Shown: positions 1-10,790 of the stretch, piece after piece
Layout: every line of letters begins with the position of its first letter
Numbering within the stretch: the first letter of the stretch is position 1
Notes under the pieces: model-generated
Database searches by the model: none
What the model was told of the DNA's origin: nothing
What the model saw: only the letters and a program-made list of their open reading frames with translations
NCBI RefSeq assembly: GCF_010728725.1
Contig: NZ_AP022606.1
Location: 4,092,001 to 4,156,000, forward strand
From: Mycobacterium branderi
GTDB lineage: Bacteria > Actinomycetota > Actinomycetes > Mycobacteriales > Mycobacteriaceae
Direction of reading: 5' to 3'
Length of the DNA stretch: 64,000 nucleotides
Made by a program: the position numbers and the translations under genes

Positions 1-269
1 ACGATGATCGCCGTGGATAGCTGTGTGCCGACGCCCAATTGGTCGCCAACGTAGACGATCAGTGCGGCGACCAGCACGTTGAACACGAACGACACCACGA
101 AGACCTTGGGGTCGAAGATGCGTTCCAGATAGGCCCGCAGTCCGCCGAATACCGCGTCGAGCGCCGCGACGACCGCGATGGGCAAATACGGTTGGATGGC
201 CTCCGGCACGCTGGGGTGAAAGACCAGCCCCAACACGATGCCGACGACCAGCGCTGCCACACCGATCAT
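1..269 (-). CDS. Small basic membrane protein (DUF1290/Sbp family), C-terminus cut by window edge
   Basis: Only the first 89 codons are in the window. The product starts MIGVAALVVGIVLGLVF and has at least three hydrophobic segments (about residues 1-20, 27-43 and 58-80) separated by a short basic stretch, as expected for the small basic protein family whose M. tuberculosis member is Rv1824. The ATG at 269 follows an AGGAG motif about ten bases upstream. It sits 31 bp downstream of the DUF881 gene on the same strand, the order seen in M. tuberculosis. No enzymatic role is known. The assignment rests on hydrophobicity pattern plus synteny. Confidence 0.8.
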   Translation of the reverse strand, partial: MIGVAALVVGIVLGLVFHPSVPEAIQPYLPIAVVAALDAVFGGLRAYLERIFDPKVFVVSFVFNVLVAALIVYVGDQLGVGTQLSTAII

Positions 270-300
270 CGGCGCCTGTCTCCTGCCGCTGATGTTCTCT

Positions 301-1212
301 TCACGAAGACCCAATCTGTTTGGCGAACTTGACATCTCGGACCGCGCCGGCGGGCAATGTGAGTCCGTCGCGGGCACTAACGTTGACACCGACACCATAG
401 GAGGCCTCCAGCAGCCGCAGGCGGTGCAGGCCCGGACTGCGGTCGAAGACATCCTGCATGGCGTGCGGCGGCCCCACGGCGAGGATCGTGTACGGGCTGC
501 CGACCGGGTTATTGTCGACCAAGATCGCGCCGCCCGCTTGCCGGATGGTCACGTTGGGCCCGATCCGCACGCCGCCGACGGCGATCGCTTCGGCGCCGCT
601 GGCCCACAACGAATTGACGACGAGCTGCAGGTCGCGGTCCAGGATGATCTGCCGGCTCCCGGCGACCCGTTGCTTGGAGACGTCGGAGAGGTTGGGCCCG
701 GCGCCGGGGTCGGTGACCGTCACGGCGAGCCCCGGACCGATCACCGGCCCGCTGGCCGCGGCCAGGCTGAGCGCGTCGAGTCTGGCCAGTAGCCGCTGAC
801 CCTCGGCGTCGTCGACGAGCGTGCGCCGCTGAATGTCGTCGACCTGTGCCGCCAGCGCGTCGCGGCGCGCGGTCAGGTCACCGGTGGACGCCTCTTCGGC
901 GCGCACACTGCGCAACAGCACCTGCTGGGCGGAGCTCACGCCGGGCGCCACGAGCCGGGCCTGGGCGACGGCCGCGGCGAACACCGCCGCCACCAGCAAT
1001 GCCGCCGCCGCCTGCCAAATCCAGCCCGCAACCCGGCTTCGCGGCACATCCGAGCGCTCGCGCCGGGCGGCCTCCGCCGCATAGCCGGGGTCCAAGTGCT
1101 CGGAGAGCAGGGCGCGCAGCAGCGACGGCACCGGGATGAGCTGCGGGCGTCCCGCCTCGTGCACGTTGCGGCCGGCGTCGGGGTCGTAGCCGCCGAGCGA
1201 CGGATTACCCAT
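301..1212 (-). CDS. DUF881 family membrane-anchored protein (Rv1823-like)
   Basis: 303 residues. A cytosolic N-terminus of about 63 residues is followed by one transmembrane segment (about 64-86, rich in A/V) and a long C-terminal extracytoplasmic domain typical of DUF881. Motifs such as [10 protein letters not shown] and the [12 protein letters not shown] / [10 protein letters not shown] region are family hallmarks. Its start overlaps the end of pgsA2 by 8 bp, so the two are probably translationally coupled. The neighbouring small basic protein and this protein always travel together in actinobacteria. Function is unknown; a cell-envelope or division-associated role is only an inference from context. 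Confidence 0.85.
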   Translation of the reverse strand: MGNPSLGGYDPDAGRNVHEAGRPQLIPVPSLLRALLSEHLDPGYAAEAARRERSDVPRSRVAGWIWQAAAALLVAAVFAAAVAQARLVAPGVSSAQQVLLRSVRAEEASTGDLTARRDALAAQVDDIQRRTLVDDAEGQRLLARLDALSLAAASGPVIGPGLAVTVTDPGAGPNLSDVSKQRVAGSRQIILDRDLQLVVNSLWASGAEAIAVGGVRIGPNVTIRQAGGAILVDNNPVGSPYTILAVGPPHAMQDVFDRSPGLHRLRLLEASYGVGVNVSARDGLTLPAGAVRDVKFAKQIGSS

Positions 1213-1798
1213 GGGCCCCCACCCTGGGCAGCCGGCGTACCACCAAGACCATCTGGGCCACGTACAACACGAATGACCACAGGTACATGTAGAGACCCCA
1301 GATCAAAAACGCCCAGCCGCAGGCCAGTACGACCCGGCTCCACTGCGCGTCCCACTGGCCCAGCAGGATCAGCGGAAAAGCGGACATCAACGCGAACGTC
1401 GCCGCCTTGCCGATGTACAGCACGGGCAGCGCGGTGAACCCGCGGGTGCGCAGCACCGGCAGCTCGGCGGCCAGCAGCGCGTCGCGCGCGAACAACACCG
1501 CGATGATCCACCAGGGCACAATGCCGCGCAGCCCGAACGCGATCGGGATGCTCAGCATGTAAAGCCGGTCGACCGCCGGATCGAGCAACTCCCCCAGCCG
1601 CGACGACTGGTCGAGTAGCCGGGCGATCTTGCCGTCGGCCCAGTCGGACGCGCCGCTGAACATGAGGATGGCCACCGCCCAGCCGTCGGCGTGCTCAACC
1701 AACAGCAGGTAGTAGAACACCGGGATCAAGGCCAGCCGGATCACGCTCAGGATGTTCGGCACGGTCAAGACGCGATCGCGCGCGCCTGCGGGCTCCAT
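1205..1798 (-). CDS. pgsA2: CDP-alcohol phosphatidyltransferase (phosphatidylglycerophosphate synthase-like)
   Basis: 197 residues, integral membrane. The CDP-alcohol phosphotransferase signature D-x2-DG-x2-AR-x8-G-x3-D-x3-D is intact: Asp52, Asp55-Gly56, Ala59-Arg60, Gly69, Asp73 and Asp77. These residues bind the CDP-diacylglycerol pyrophosphate through divalent metal. Several hydrophobic helices surround it. Position between secA2 and the DUF881 gene matches Rv1822 (pgsA2) in M. tuberculosis. The alcohol acceptor cannot be told from sequence; glycerol-3-phosphate (giving PGP) is the usual annotation. Start ATG at 1798; 66 bp separate it from the secA2 stop, consistent with co-transcription. 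Confidence 0.87.
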   Translation of the reverse strand: MEPAGARDRVLTVPNILSVIRLALIPVFYYLLLVEHADGWAVAILMFSGASDWADGKIARLLDQSSRLGELLDPAVDRLYMLSIPIAFGLRGIVPWWIIAVLFARDALLAAELPVLRTRGFTALPVLYIGKAATFALMSAFPLILLGQWDAQWSRVVLACGWAFLIWGLYMYLWSFVLYVAQMVLVVRRLPRVGAHG

Positions 1799-1864
1799 GA
1801 GCCGTGACCCTAGCCCGACGGCGGCGACCCGCCGCGCCCGGCTCCGCCGCGCTTGCGAACGCCG

Positions 1865-4201
1865 CTATCTGAACACCCCGGGCAGGCTCAGCGCCGAAAG
1901 CGTGTCGTCGGCCAGCGGGTTGTCGTGCACCATGTAGGTCCACGTCGACGTTGGCCGCGCCAGCTTGGACAGGTCCACGCCGGGCTCCTCCTCGATCGCC
2001 GGGGAGGTTTCGAAGGTCTGCTGCGCGGCTTCGATCGCGTCGGCGGCCAGCGACGCGAACGCGTCGACCGCCATCCGGTGAAATTCGTCGAGCGGGTTCT
2101 GCCGGCCCAGCGCCCGCAGGTGGATGCTCTCGCGGATGTCGGCCAGATACGCCAGATGGTCGGCCCAGCCGCGGTCGAGGTGATAGAGCATGATCAGCCG
2201 GCAGATCTTCTCCAGCTGTTCTTCGGAGAGGGTTTTCGACAGCTCTTCGTAGCGTTTGGGCGCCAGCTCGGCGAGCTCCTCGCGCGCGGTTGCGGTGGAC
2301 AGCAACGTGTTTCGCCGCTCGACGATGATGGCGCGCTGCTGGGCGATCAGCTGGTTGTAGCGCCAGGTGTTGGCGTGCACGTCGAGCATCCGGCCTTCGG
2401 CGACGCGCTGGGCGTGATCCAGCAGCCCGGCAGCCTTGGGGCTGGTGATGCGGCCGTCGTCGTCGGTTTGGGTCGGTAGCTTGCTGGACTCGAGGTTGGC
2501 GGCGACGACGTCGTCCTCCCAGCTGGAGAAGAACACCGTCGACCCGGGGTCGCCCTGGCGCCCGGCGCGCCCACGCAGCTGGTTGTCCAGGCGTTCGGTG
2601 TTGTGCCGGCCGGTGCCGATCACGTGCAGCCCGCCCAGTTCGGCGACCTCTTTTTTCTCAGCGGAGTGGTCGCTTACGTCCGAGCCGCCCAGCCGGATGT
2701 CGGTGCCGCGCCCGGCCATCTGGGTCGACACCGTCACCGCGCCGAGCTTGCCGGCCTCGGCGATGATCCGGGCTTCCTCGGCGTCGTTTTTCGCGTTGAG
2801 CACCACCGCGGGGACGCCGCGGCGCAGCAGCCGCTCGTGCAGCTCCTCGGATTCGGCGACGTCGCGGGTGCCGACCAGCACCGGTTGGCCGGTCTCGTGC
2901 ACGTCGATGATGTGCGCGACGATCGCGTCGTTCTTGGCGGCCGCGGTGATGTACACCCGGTCGGCTTCGTCTTCGCGAATGTTGGGGGTGTTCGGCGGGA
3001 TCGGTGAGACACCGAGCTTGTAGAACTGGCGCAGCTGCTCGCCGGCGGCCAGCGCGGTGCCCGTCATGCCGCACACCGTGGTGTAGCGGTTGATCAGCGC
3101 CTGCACGGTGATGGTGTCGAGCACCTCGCCGGTCTCGGTGGTCTCGATGCCCTCCTTGGCCTCGACGGCGGCTTGCAGGCCGTCGGGCCAGCGCTGCAGT
3201 TGGGCGATGCGCCCGCGGGAGGCGTTGATCAGGTGCACGGCGTCGTCGCGCACGATGTAGTGCACGTCGCGTTGCAGCAGCACGTGGGCGTGCAGCGCGA
3301 CGTTGACCTCGGTCAGCGTGGTGGCGACGTGCTCTTCGGAGTATAGGTCGATGCCGCCGAGCTTGGCCTCGACGTAGCGCGCGCCGTCCTCGGTCAGGTG
3401 CACGTTGCGGCTGTCGGAGTCGGTCTCGTAGTGCTTGCCGGGGTGCAGCTCGCCGACCAGGCGGATGATCTCCAGCCGCGGGGTTTCCCGGTGGGTGGTG
3501 CCGGCCAGCACCAGCGGCACCAGCGCCTCGTCGACCAGCACCGAGTCGGCCTCGTCGATCAGCGCCACGTCCGGGTTGGGCGACACCAGGTCGGCGACGT
3601 CGGTAACGAGCTGGTCGCGCAGCACGTCGAAGCCGATCTCGTTGACCGAGGCGTAAGTGACGTCGCATTGGTAGGCCTTGCGCCGTTGTTCGGCGGTCGA
3701 TTCGGCGGTGATCCAGCCGACCGTCAACCCCAACGCCTCGATCAGCGGGCCCATCCATTCGGCGTCGCGGCGGGCCAGGTAGTCGTTGATCGTGACGACA
3801 TGCACGCTGCGGCCGGCCAGGGCGTAGCCGGCGGCCGCGATCGCCCCGGCCAGGGTTTTGCCCTCGCCGGTGGCCATCTCGATCACGTCACCGGCCAGCA
3901 TGCGCAGCGCGCCGAGCAGCTGCACGTCAAATGGCCGCAGCCCGGTGGACCGCTCGGCGGCTTCGCGGGCGATGGCCAGGAACTGCGGGATGTCCTTGGA
4001 TTCGGAGAGGTCGTCGAGCTTGAGCAGGCCGGCGGCCTTGCGCAGCTGCTCGTCGTCGAGGGCGGCGGCCTTTTCGTCGTACTCGGCCGACGCTTTGACC
4101 TCGGCGAGCGAACGGGTTTGGTTCTTCTCCGTGCTGGCGCCGAGCAGTTGCCAGAACCTGCTGCTCAGCCGACCCGGTTTAGCGCTGGTGGTCTTCGGCA
4201 C
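1865..4201 (-). CDS. secA2: Accessory Sec translocase ATPase SecA2
   Basis: 778 residues from a GTG start ([17 protein letters not shown]). SecA2 is the ATPase of the accessory export pathway that works with SecYEG on a subset of substrates. Walker A is [11 protein letters not shown] (Lys115), the DEAD-type Walker B reads [10 protein letters not shown], and helicase motifs include [13 protein letters not shown] and [13 protein letters not shown]. It is shorter than SecA1 and lacks the zinc-binding C-terminal tail, as expected for mycobacterial SecA2. The open frame runs further upstream to 4537 but that part overlaps ilvG antisense-frame codons and resembles nothing; the GTG at 4201 matches the N-terminal core conserved in SecA2. 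It follows ilvG by 35 bp. Confidence 0.95.
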   Translation of the reverse strand: MPKTTSAKPGRLSSRFWQLLGASTEKNQTRSLAEVKASAEYDEKAAALDDEQLRKAAGLLKLDDLSESKDIPQFLAIAREAAERSTGLRPFDVQLLGALRMLAGDVIEMATGEGKTLAGAIAAAGYALAGRSVHVVTINDYLARRDAEWMGPLIEALGLTVGWITAESTAEQRRKAYQCDVTYASVNEIGFDVLRDQLVTDVADLVSPNPDVALIDEADSVLVDEALVPLVLAGTTHRETPRLEIIRLVGELHPGKHYETDSDSRNVHLTEDGARYVEAKLGGIDLYSEEHVATTLTEVNVALHAHVLLQRDVHYIVRDDAVHLINASRGRIAQLQRWPDGLQAAVEAKEGIETTETGEVLDTITVQALINRYTTVCGMTGTALAAGEQLRQFYKLGVSPIPPNTPNIREDEADRVYITAAAKNDAIVAHIIDVHETGQPVLVGTRDVAESEELHERLLRRGVPAVVLNAKNDAEEARIIAEAGKLGAVTVSTQMAGRGTDIRLGGSDVSDHSAEKKEVAELGGLHVIGTGRHNTERLDNQLRGRAGRQGDPGSTVFFSSWEDDVVAANLESSKLPTQTDDDGRITSPKAAGLLDHAQRVAEGRMLDVHANTWRYNQLIAQQRAIIVERRNTLLSTATAREELAELAPKRYEELSKTLSEEQLEKICRLIMLYHLDRGWADHLAYLADIRESIHLRALGRQNPLDEFHRMAVDAFASLAADAIEAAQQTFETSPAIEEEPGVDLSKLARPTSTWTYMVHDNPLADDTLSALSLPGVFR

Positions 4202-4236
4202 AGCACAACGGTACTCACGCACGCTCGCGGCGGCAC

Positions 4237-5871
4237 TCAAGCCAGGTTGGAGCGGCGGGGGTAGGCGACGGCCGGGTCGGTCAGCACGTTGACGACGGCG
4301 GGCAGCCCGCAGCCGAACGCCCGCTCGAGCGCGGGCCGAAGCTCCGCGGGCGCGGAAACCAGCTCGCCGTGGCCGCCCAGCGCGCGAACCACCTCGTCGT
4401 AGCGGGTGCCGGGCCGCAGCTCGGCCACCACCGAATAGCCGTACAAGGCTTCCATGGGGTGCTTTTCTAGCCCCCAGATTCCGTTGTTGCCGATCACCGA
4501 GACCACCTGCACGCCATGGCGCACCAGCGTGTCCCATTCCATGCCGGAAAACCCGAACGCGCCGTCGCCCTGCAGCAGCACCACCTGACGCCCGGGCCGG
4601 GCGAGTTTGGCCGCCAGCGCGTAGCCGGGCCCGGATCCCAGGCAGCCGAACGGGCCGCTGTCGAGCCAGGCGCCGGGGACGTAGCTGTCGATCACCCGGC
4701 CGGCGTAGGAGCCGAAGTCGCCGGCGTCGACGACGACGATCGCGTCGCGGTCCAGCAGCGGCGCCAGCTCGGCGTACACCCGCATGGGATGCAGCGGCGT
4801 GCGGTCGTCGGCCAGCTCGGCCTTCTCGGCATCGCGCGCCGCGGTCTCGGCCGACCGCAGCTCGGCGACCCAGTCGTCGTATCCGCTGGGCCCGTTCAGC
4901 GCTGACAGGATCGCCGACAGGTCACCGTAGATCCCGGCCGCGATCGGCCGGGGAGGCTCCCGGTCGGGCTCGACGCGGTCCGCCACGATCAGCGCAGTCT
5001 CCGACCCGAACACCCCGCCGAAGCCCAGCCGGAAATCCATCGGCACTCCGAGTACCACGGCAACGTCAGCCTCCCGCAACGCTTTTGAACGCGCTCGCGA
5101 GAACGCCATCGGATGATCGGCGGGCACCGTGCCGCGCGCCATCCCGTTCATCAGCACCGGTATCCCCCGCTGCTCGACCAGAGTCAGCAGCGCGGCTTCC
5201 GCGTGGCCCCACCACACGTTCGTGCCGGCCATGATCACCGGCCGCTGCGCGCCGGCCAGCAGGCTCACGGCCCGGTCGAGGGCGTCGCCGTCGGGCGTTG
5301 GCGGCGACGGAAGGGTGGCCAACGCACCGGGGGCGCCGTCGTCTTCGGCGACCGAAAACACGTGGTCCATAGGGAAATCGACGAATGCCACCCCCGACGG
5401 CGCGGTCACCGTGGCCCGCAGCGCCTCGTCGACCAGCCCGCACACCGCATCGGCCGACTGCGCGGTTGCCGCAAACCGGGCCAGCGGCGCCACGAATGGC
5501 ACATGGTCGATCTCCTGCAGCGACCCCATGCCCCACCGCAGGGCCGGCGCGCGGCCGCCGAGCACCAGCAGCGGCGACGAGTTCTGCTGCGCGGCAGCCA
5601 TCGCGCTCATTCCGTTGGTGACGCCGGGGCCGGCGGTCAGCGCCGCAACCCCGGGCAGCCGCGTCACCTTCGACAAGCCTTCGGCGGCGAAGGTGGCGGT
5701 CTGCTCGTGGCGGGTGTCGATCAGCCGGATGTCCTCGCTGCGGCAGCCGTCGTAGATCGAGAACAAGTGGCCGCCGGACAAGGTGAAGACGGTGTCGATG
5801 CCGCTGGCTTTCAGTCGGCGGGCGATCAGCTGCCCGGCGTGCAGCGTGGCGCTCGGGGCTTCGGTGCTCAT
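4237..5871 (-). CDS. ilvG: Acetolactate synthase-like thiamine diphosphate enzyme
   Basis: 544 residues with the three-domain layout of ThDP decarboxylases/synthases. The N-terminal PYR domain contains [13 protein letters not shown] and the conserved catalytic-type Glu in [12 protein letters not shown]. The central domain holds [12 protein letters not shown]. The C-terminal PP domain has the GDG-x(~26)-N signature: [22 protein letters not shown] followed by VIGNNGIWG. Synteny with Rv1820 (ilvG) is exact. It may act in branched-chain amino acid synthesis, but oxalyl-CoA decarboxylase-like or other activities are possible for this subfamily. It is divergently oriented from the bacA-type gene with only 70 bp between start codons. 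Confidence 0.87.
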   Translation of the reverse strand: MSTEAPSATLHAGQLIARRLKASGIDTVFTLSGGHLFSIYDGCRSEDIRLIDTRHEQTATFAAEGLSKVTRLPGVAALTAGPGVTNGMSAMAAAQQNSSPLLVLGGRAPALRWGMGSLQEIDHVPFVAPLARFAATAQSADAVCGLVDEALRATVTAPSGVAFVDFPMDHVFSVAEDDGAPGALATLPSPPTPDGDALDRAVSLLAGAQRPVIMAGTNVWWGHAEAALLTLVEQRGIPVLMNGMARGTVPADHPMAFSRARSKALREADVAVVLGVPMDFRLGFGGVFGSETALIVADRVEPDREPPRPIAAGIYGDLSAILSALNGPSGYDDWVAELRSAETAARDAEKAELADDRTPLHPMRVYAELAPLLDRDAIVVVDAGDFGSYAGRVIDSYVPGAWLDSGPFGCLGSGPGYALAAKLARPGRQVVLLQGDGAFGFSGMEWDTLVRHGVQVVSVIGNNGIWGLEKHPMEALYGYSVVAELRPGTRYDEVVRALGGHGELVSAPAELRPALERAFGCGLPAVVNVLTDPAVAYPRRSNLA

Positions 5872-5941
5872 CTGCGCAGCCTATCGAGAATTGCTCGGGT
5901 AGCTTGCGGGGAAGCCCCGACCGCAGAAGGAGACGTCGAAG

Positions 5942-7861
5942 TTGAACCCCACGCCGTTCAAGCCGTCGATCAACTGGTCGACGGCACCCATTGATTCGTT
6001 GCGGTGGCTTGCCATCGCCTGGGTGATCGGTGCCGCCTGTCTGCTGGCCGTGCTGGTCGCGATCAGGTATCTCACTCCGTGGGGCCGCCAGTTTTGGCGG
6101 ATCACGCGCGGCTACTTCGTCGGTCCTACTGGCGTCAAGGCGTGGCTGGGGCTCGGTGTGCTGCTGCTGCTGGTGCTGTTCTCGGTCCGGCTCAACGTCC
6201 TGTTCAGCTATCAGAGCAACGACATGTACACGGCGCTGCAGGTGGCACTAAAAGGGCTCGCCACGGGTAACGATGAGGTCAAACAGTCCGGGATCCACAA
6301 CTTTTGGATCTCGCTCGGGATCTTCATCCTGCTGGCGGCCATCTTCATCGCCCGGGTGATCCTCGACATCTACCTGACCCAGCGATTCATCATCGCCTGG
6401 CGTATGTGGTTGACCGCCCACCTCACCGACGACTGGCTTGAAGGCCGCGCGTACTACCGGGACCTGTTCATTGACAACGCGATCGACAACCCCGACCAGC
6501 GCATCCAGCAGGATGTCGACATCTTCACCGCAGGGGTTGGCGGCACCCCGAACATCCCGTCGAACGGGACGACCAATACCCTGCTGTTCGGCGCTGTCAA
6601 CGCGGTTGCATCGGTGATCTCGTTCACCGCGATCCTGTGGAACTTGTCGGGGAATTTCGATGTGTTCGGCGTAAACGTGCCGCGCGCGATGTTCTGGGCC
6701 GTGTTGATCTATGTCTTGGTTGTGACGGTGGTCGCGATTTGGCTTGGGCGCCCGCTGATTTGGCTCAGCTTCAACAACGAGAAACTCAACGCCGCGTTCC
6801 GTTACGCCCTGGTCCGGTTGCGCGACGCCGCGGAAGCGGTGGGCTTCTACCGCGGGGAGCGGGTCGAACGGTCCGAACTCTGGCGGCGCTTTACGCCGAT
6901 TATCGACAACTATCGCAGATTCGTCCGCCGGACAATCATCTTCAACGGATGGAACTGGTCGGCAACTCAGACAATCATTCCGCTGCCCTTGGCAATTCAA
7001 GCGCCACGCCTGTTCGCCGGGGAGATCGCCTTCGGCGATGTCACACAGACAGCGCAGGCTTTCGGCAACATCAACGAATCGCTGTCGTTCTTCCGCAACA
7101 ACTACGACGCGTTCGCGGCGTTCCGCGCGGCGATCATCCGGTTGCACGGCCTCGTCGACGCCAACTCACGCGGCCGGGCGCTGCCGGCGCTGCTGGTCAA
7201 ACCCAGCGAGGACACCACCGTGGAGCTCGCCCACGTCGAGGTGCGTACGCCCGAGGGCGACCAGCTGATCGACTCACTCGACCTCCAGCTGGACACCGGC
7301 GACACCCTGGTGATCACCGGGCGCTCGGGCGCCGGCAAGACCACGCTGCTGCGCAGCCTGGCCGAGCTGTGGCCGTACGCGTCCGGGACGCTGTGCCGCC
7401 CCGCGGGCGACAACGCGACGATGTTCCTGTCGCAGTTGCCGTACGTGCCGCTGGGCAGTCTGCGCGGCGTGCTGTGCTACCCGAATTCGCCGGACGACGT
7501 CTCCGACCACGAACTGCGCGACGTGCTGGACAAGGTGGCCCTGACCCCGCTGTACGAGAGGCTGGACGAGGAAGAGGACTGGGCCAAGGTGCTCTCCCCC
7601 GGCGAGCAGCAGCGGGTCGCGTTCGCCAGGATCCTGCTCACCAAGCCCAAGGCGGTGTTCCTCGACGAGTCCACCTCGGCGCTCGACGAGGGCCTGGAGT
7701 TCGCGCTGTACCAGCTGTTGCGTGCCCAGCTACCCGACTGCGTCGTGGTGAGCGTCAGCCATCGCCACACCGTCGAGCAGCACCACGAACAGGAGCTGCA
7801 CCTGCTCGGCGGCGGCGAGTGGCGTCTGGGGCCGGTGGGGGCGGAAACCGCCCCGGTTTAG
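5942..7861 (+). CDS. bacA: BacA/SbmA-type ABC importer with fused ATPase (vitamin B12/hydrophilic solutes)
   Basis: 639 residues. The N-terminal half is an SbmA/BacA-like membrane domain with about six transmembrane helices and family motifs [36 protein letters not shown] and FYRGERVE. The C-terminal half is an ABC ATPase with Walker [14 protein letters not shown] (about residue 460), signature [11 protein letters not shown] (about 551) and Walker B AVFLDEST (about 572). The M. tuberculosis orthologue Rv1819c imports cobalamin and antimicrobial peptides such as bleomycin. The start is TTG, supported by AAGGAGA eight bases upstream; no better ATG lies nearby. It is the only plus-strand gene in the first 40 kb. 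Confidence 0.93.
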   Translation: MNPTPFKPSINWSTAPIDSLRWLAIAWVIGAACLLAVLVAIRYLTPWGRQFWRITRGYFVGPTGVKAWLGLGVLLLLVLFSVRLNVLFSYQSNDMYTALQVALKGLATGNDEVKQSGIHNFWISLGIFILLAAIFIARVILDIYLTQRFIIAWRMWLTAHLTDDWLEGRAYYRDLFIDNAIDNPDQRIQQDVDIFTAGVGGTPNIPSNGTTNTLLFGAVNAVASVISFTAILWNLSGNFDVFGVNVPRAMFWAVLIYVLVVTVVAIWLGRPLIWLSFNNEKLNAAFRYALVRLRDAAEAVGFYRGERVERSELWRRFTPIIDNYRRFVRRTIIFNGWNWSATQTIIPLPLAIQAPRLFAGEIAFGDVTQTAQAFGNINESLSFFRNNYDAFAAFRAAIIRLHGLVDANSRGRALPALLVKPSEDTTVELAHVEVRTPEGDQLIDSLDLQLDTGDTLVITGRSGAGKTTLLRSLAELWPYASGTLCRPAGDNATMFLSQLPYVPLGSLRGVLCYPNSPDDVSDHELRDVLDKVALTPLYERLDEEEDWAKVLSPGEQQRVAFARILLTKPKAVFLDESTSALDEGLEFALYQLLRAQLPDCVVVSVSHRHTVEQHHEQELHLLGGGEWRLGPVGAETAPV

Positions 7862-7894
7862 CGCTTTTGGACCGCCCGTCTAAATGTCGCCGAG

Positions 7895-7942
7895 TGTGAA
7901 ATTCGCGACGCGTCGCCAGCGTGTCGCGTCGCACGATTCACA
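7895..7942. terminator. Imperfect hairpin between convergent genes, possible bidirectional terminator
   Basis: Two 18-base arms (7895-7912 and 7925-7942) pair at 14 of 18 positions around a 12-base loop, between the bacA stop (7861) and the flavoprotein stop (7938). No T-tract follows, which is usual for mycobacterial terminators. The right arm overlaps the end of the convergent flavoprotein gene. Confidence 0.4.
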
Positions 7943-9401
7943 TTCGCGGATTAGCGGTCGCGGCGTGCGCGCCGGCGCGGCGGCCGAAGAACGATCCTTC
8001 GCCCAATTGCGTGCCGCTGGCGTATCCCTTGCCGTCCTGGGCGATGTTGGATGCGCACGCGCCGACCGCGTACAGCCCGGGCACGACGCTGCCGTCCTCA
8101 CGCAGTACCTGACCGTCCACCGACGTCGCCAACCCGCCGATGGTGAACCCGGCGTACATGGCTTTGCCCAGCGACAGGTCGAACGCCCCCCATGGCCCTT
8201 TATCTTGCGGCGCAAGGAATTCCGGCTGCTTGTGAAAATCGGGATCCTCGCCGCGGGCCGCGAACTCGTTGTAACGATCCAGTGTCGCCACCAGGTTGCC
8301 AGACGGAATACCAAGCGCCGCTTCCATTTCCGGTACCGTCTCCCAGCCGTCGATCAACGGCACCAGCGGCACCTGGGGCCGCTCCATGTGAGCCTCGTCG
8401 ACGATCAGGAACGCCGCGCTGTCGGGTTGGTCCATCACGAAACCCGAAGTGCGCGAATGGTAGGAGTCCTCGGCGACAAAACGCTTGCCCAGTTTGTTGA
8501 CGATGATCCCGGTCAACAGGATCGACGGTGGGTACGCGGGCGCGGTGATGAAGATCTGATCCATATGCTGGGTAGCACCGCCGACCGATACCCCCAACCG
8601 GATACCCAGCCCGTCGTCGTAGGTGTTGCCCAGCACGAAGGGCTTTTCGGCCAACTTCGGCGTGTACTTGGCCACCATCTCCGGGTTCATCACAAACCCG
8701 CCCGCGGCGATGATCACCGACTTGGCCCGCACCGCACCGGTTTCGGCGAACTGCTTCCAAGTCACGCCGGTCACCGCGCCGGCCTCGTTAACCACCAAAC
8801 CGGTCGCACCGGTTTCGTACCGAATCTGCACGCCGAGGTTTTCGGCGCGCTTGAGCAGCAGGTCGATCACCAGCTTGGCCCCTTCGGTGTCGCCGGGCAC
8901 CGGCACCTTGTGACCGCGCGGGGCCGGCACCGCCTGCTCGCAAAACGGCCATACCTTCTCGTTGCCGGTGTACATCAGCCCCTCGGTGTTGGGCTGGATC
9001 ACCGCCTTCTCCGGGTAGTAACTGCGCTCGAACTGAAAACCCAAGTCCTCCAACCAGTTGAAGTGCTCCACGCTGCCCTCGCAGTAGGCGCGGATCTTCT
9101 CGTGGTCGGGCTGGCGTGACACGGCGACCAGATACTTGTACATCTCCTCGGGCGAATCGGGGTGACCTGTCGCCTGCTGGACCGCAGTTCCGCCGCCCAG
9201 ATAGAAGTGCCCGCCCGCCATCGCCGTGGTGCCGCCGGCCGCCGCGGCCCGCTCCAGCACCAACACCCGTGCGCCGGCGGCGGCCGCGCTCACCGCCGCG
9301 CAGCCACCGGCGATGCCAAACCCGATCACCGCCACGTCGACGTCATCCGACCACGCCGACACCTCGTCCGCGTTGACCGTTGCAGGTATCTGACTGCTCA
9401 T
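7938..9401 (-). CDS. FAD-dependent dehydrogenase, fumarate reductase/ketosteroid dehydrogenase-like (Rv1817-like)
   Basis: 487 residues. An N-terminal Rossmann motif VIGFGIAGGCAAVSAAAAG binds FAD, followed by LERA and the GGTTAMAGGHFYLGGG stretch typical of the FAD-binding-2 (succinate dehydrogenase/fumarate reductase flavoprotein) family. A second FAD contact is seen near the C-terminus (GLYAVGACASNIAQDGKGY). The length equals Rv1817. I place the start at the ATG at 9401, with a GAGGAGGAG tract upstream; a GTG at 9410 is too close to that tract. The VOC-protein gene lies 49 bp upstream, suggesting an operon. Substrate is unknown; steroid or other alicyclic ketone dehydrogenation is a family-based guess. 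Confidence 0.82.
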   Translation of the reverse strand: MSSQIPATVNADEVSAWSDDVDVAVIGFGIAGGCAAVSAAAAGARVLVLERAAAAGGTTAMAGGHFYLGGGTAVQQATGHPDSPEEMYKYLVAVSRQPDHEKIRAYCEGSVEHFNWLEDLGFQFERSYYPEKAVIQPNTEGLMYTGNEKVWPFCEQAVPAPRGHKVPVPGDTEGAKLVIDLLLKRAENLGVQIRYETGATGLVVNEAGAVTGVTWKQFAETGAVRAKSVIIAAGGFVMNPEMVAKYTPKLAEKPFVLGNTYDDGLGIRLGVSVGGATQHMDQIFITAPAYPPSILLTGIIVNKLGKRFVAEDSYHSRTSGFVMDQPDSAAFLIVDEAHMERPQVPLVPLIDGWETVPEMEAALGIPSGNLVATLDRYNEFAARGEDPDFHKQPEFLAPQDKGPWGAFDLSLGKAMYAGFTIGGLATSVDGQVLREDGSVVPGLYAVGACASNIAQDGKGYASGTQLGEGSFFGRRAGAHAATANPRM

Positions 9402-9450
9402 TGGCGCCACTCCTCCTCATCGCTGCGCTCTGCATCGTCGTTGGCGCTGC

Positions 9451-9951
9451 TCACCGTTGCTCCTGTTTGATGTAGTCGAAGAACTGGCGGATCTCGTCGC
9501 TGATGTGGGCGATCTCGATGAACGGCACACCGGCGTGCGGCGCAGACACGTAGGCGAAGCGCATACCGCCCGGCATCATGCCCTCCTGCGCCACGGTGGC
9601 GTCGTGCCCGGTTGCCGCGGCCACCATCGCGGCAAAGTGTTCGGGGTTGTCCGCCTCGACGCAGATGTGGTGCAGACCCGGCCCGCTGTCCCGCAGAAAG
9701 TCACTATAGATGTTAGGGCCACGAACCGGATGGATCAGTTCCAGCTGCATGTCACCGAGATAGCTAAGCGAGATACTGGCGACGAAGTCGGCGGGCTTGC
9801 CGTAGTAGCTGCAGGCGTCGGGCGCAAAGTGCACCTCGGGCATCCGGAACCACTTCTTGACGCCTAACAGGCCGGTGAGAGCCATTTCGGTGGCGTCCAG
9901 GTCGTGCGTCACCCAGGCGATCTGCACCGGAGACTCGACGGAAAGGCTCAT
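9451..9951 (-). CDS. VOC (glyoxalase/dioxygenase superfamily) metal-binding protein
   Basis: 166 residues, a single two-module vicinal-oxygen-chelate fold. Likely metal ligands are His14-16 region (WVTHDLD), Glu in MQLELIHPV, His in GLHHICVE and Glu in FIEIAHI. Methylmalonyl-CoA epimerases and glyoxalase-like lyases share this arrangement. It is directly upstream of the flavoprotein gene and downstream of the TetR regulator, so the three may form one catabolic cassette. The reaction cannot be specified from sequence. Start ATG at 9951. Confidence 0.75.
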   Translation of the reverse strand: MSLSVESPVQIAWVTHDLDATEMALTGLLGVKKWFRMPEVHFAPDACSYYGKPADFVASISLSYLGDMQLELIHPVRGPNIYSDFLRDSGPGLHHICVEADNPEHFAAMVAAATGHDATVAQEGMMPGGMRFAYVSAPHAGVPFIEIAHISDEIRQFFDYIKQEQR

Positions 9952-10058
9952 CGTCTCGCAGGATAGCCCAGCGCCGCCCAGGCTGAAAGGGACGTTGCCA
10001 CGCGCTGCGCCAACGGCGCCACCCGGGCAGGATGAACACGTTCTAATTCAGGTCCGCG

Positions 10059-10730
10059 TCAATGCTGGGTGAGCATGCCGACCAGCAGTCGCACCTGCGC
10101 GTCGAACACCGCCCGCGGGTCGGTCAGCTTCGTTGCGCCGTATACCTCCAGGCTGATCGCGCCAACCACGCCGGCCCAGATCACCAGACACTTGGCGACG
10201 ACGGAATCGTCGCCGGGAAAACCGAACTGGTGGCGCAGCCTTTCGAAATCAGTTGACATCGGCTGCGGCGCAAGGTTATTCGTCAAGACGATGTCGCCGG
10301 TGGTGATTCCGGCCGCGACGGCGTCGAGCAATGCACCGACCACCCGGTTGCTCGGCGGGGTGTCGTCGGTCGCCGCGGGGTAGCCGGGCGCGGGGCTGCC
10401 GTACAGCAGTGCCCAGCCGGCGGGATGGGCAAGGGCCCAGCCGCGGGCAGCATGCGCAATCGCGATGACGTCGTCGCTCCACAGCTCGGGCATCGCATCG
10501 CGGGCCCGGTCCACGGCGTCGGCGAGATCGGATCGGGCATCGGCCAGCAGCATCGCCAGCAACTGGTCGCGGCTCGCGACGTATCGGTAGACCGCCGAGG
10601 ACACCATGCCCAGCTCGCGGGCGATCGCACGCAGCGACAACCCGGCCGCACCCCGGTCCACCAGGTGGCGACGGCCGAGTTCGATGATCTGGGTCTCGAT
10701 CCGCTCCCGCGACTCGCGCCGTGTGCTCAT
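10059..10730 (-). CDS. TetR-family transcriptional regulator (Rv1816-like)
   Basis: 223 residues. The N-terminal helix-turn-helix is clear (GLSLRAIARELGMVSSAVYRYVASRDQLL, given here only as positions about 29-57; key residues are the Ala-Arg-Glu-Leu-Gly turn and the recognition-helix Val-Tyr-Arg-Tyr). The C-terminal ligand domain is TetR_C-like. It matches Rv1816 by position between the protease gene and the flavoprotein gene. The 107-bp gap to the VOC gene could hold its operator. The likely targets are itself and the downstream VOC/flavoprotein genes, by inference from adjacency. Confidence 0.85.
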   Translation of the reverse strand: MSTRRESRERIETQIIELGRRHLVDRGAAGLSLRAIARELGMVSSAVYRYVASRDQLLAMLLADARSDLADAVDRARDAMPELWSDDVIAIAHAARGWALAHPAGWALLYGSPAPGYPAATDDTPPSNRVVGALLDAVAAGITTGDIVLTNNLAPQPMSTDFERLRHQFGFPGDDSVVAKCLVIWAGVVGAISLEVYGATKLTDPRAVFDAQVRLLVGMLTQH

Positions 10731-10790
10731 CGGGCCAAGTCTGACACGACAGAGATCAGTGCTCTTGGGTTCTGGCTAACCCGGTGAGAG

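Noticed and set aside
4202..4537. In-frame N-terminal extension of SecA2
   Set aside because: It overlaps ilvG coding sequence, is Arg/Ala-rich without homology, and the conserved SecA2 N-terminus begins at the GTG at 4201.
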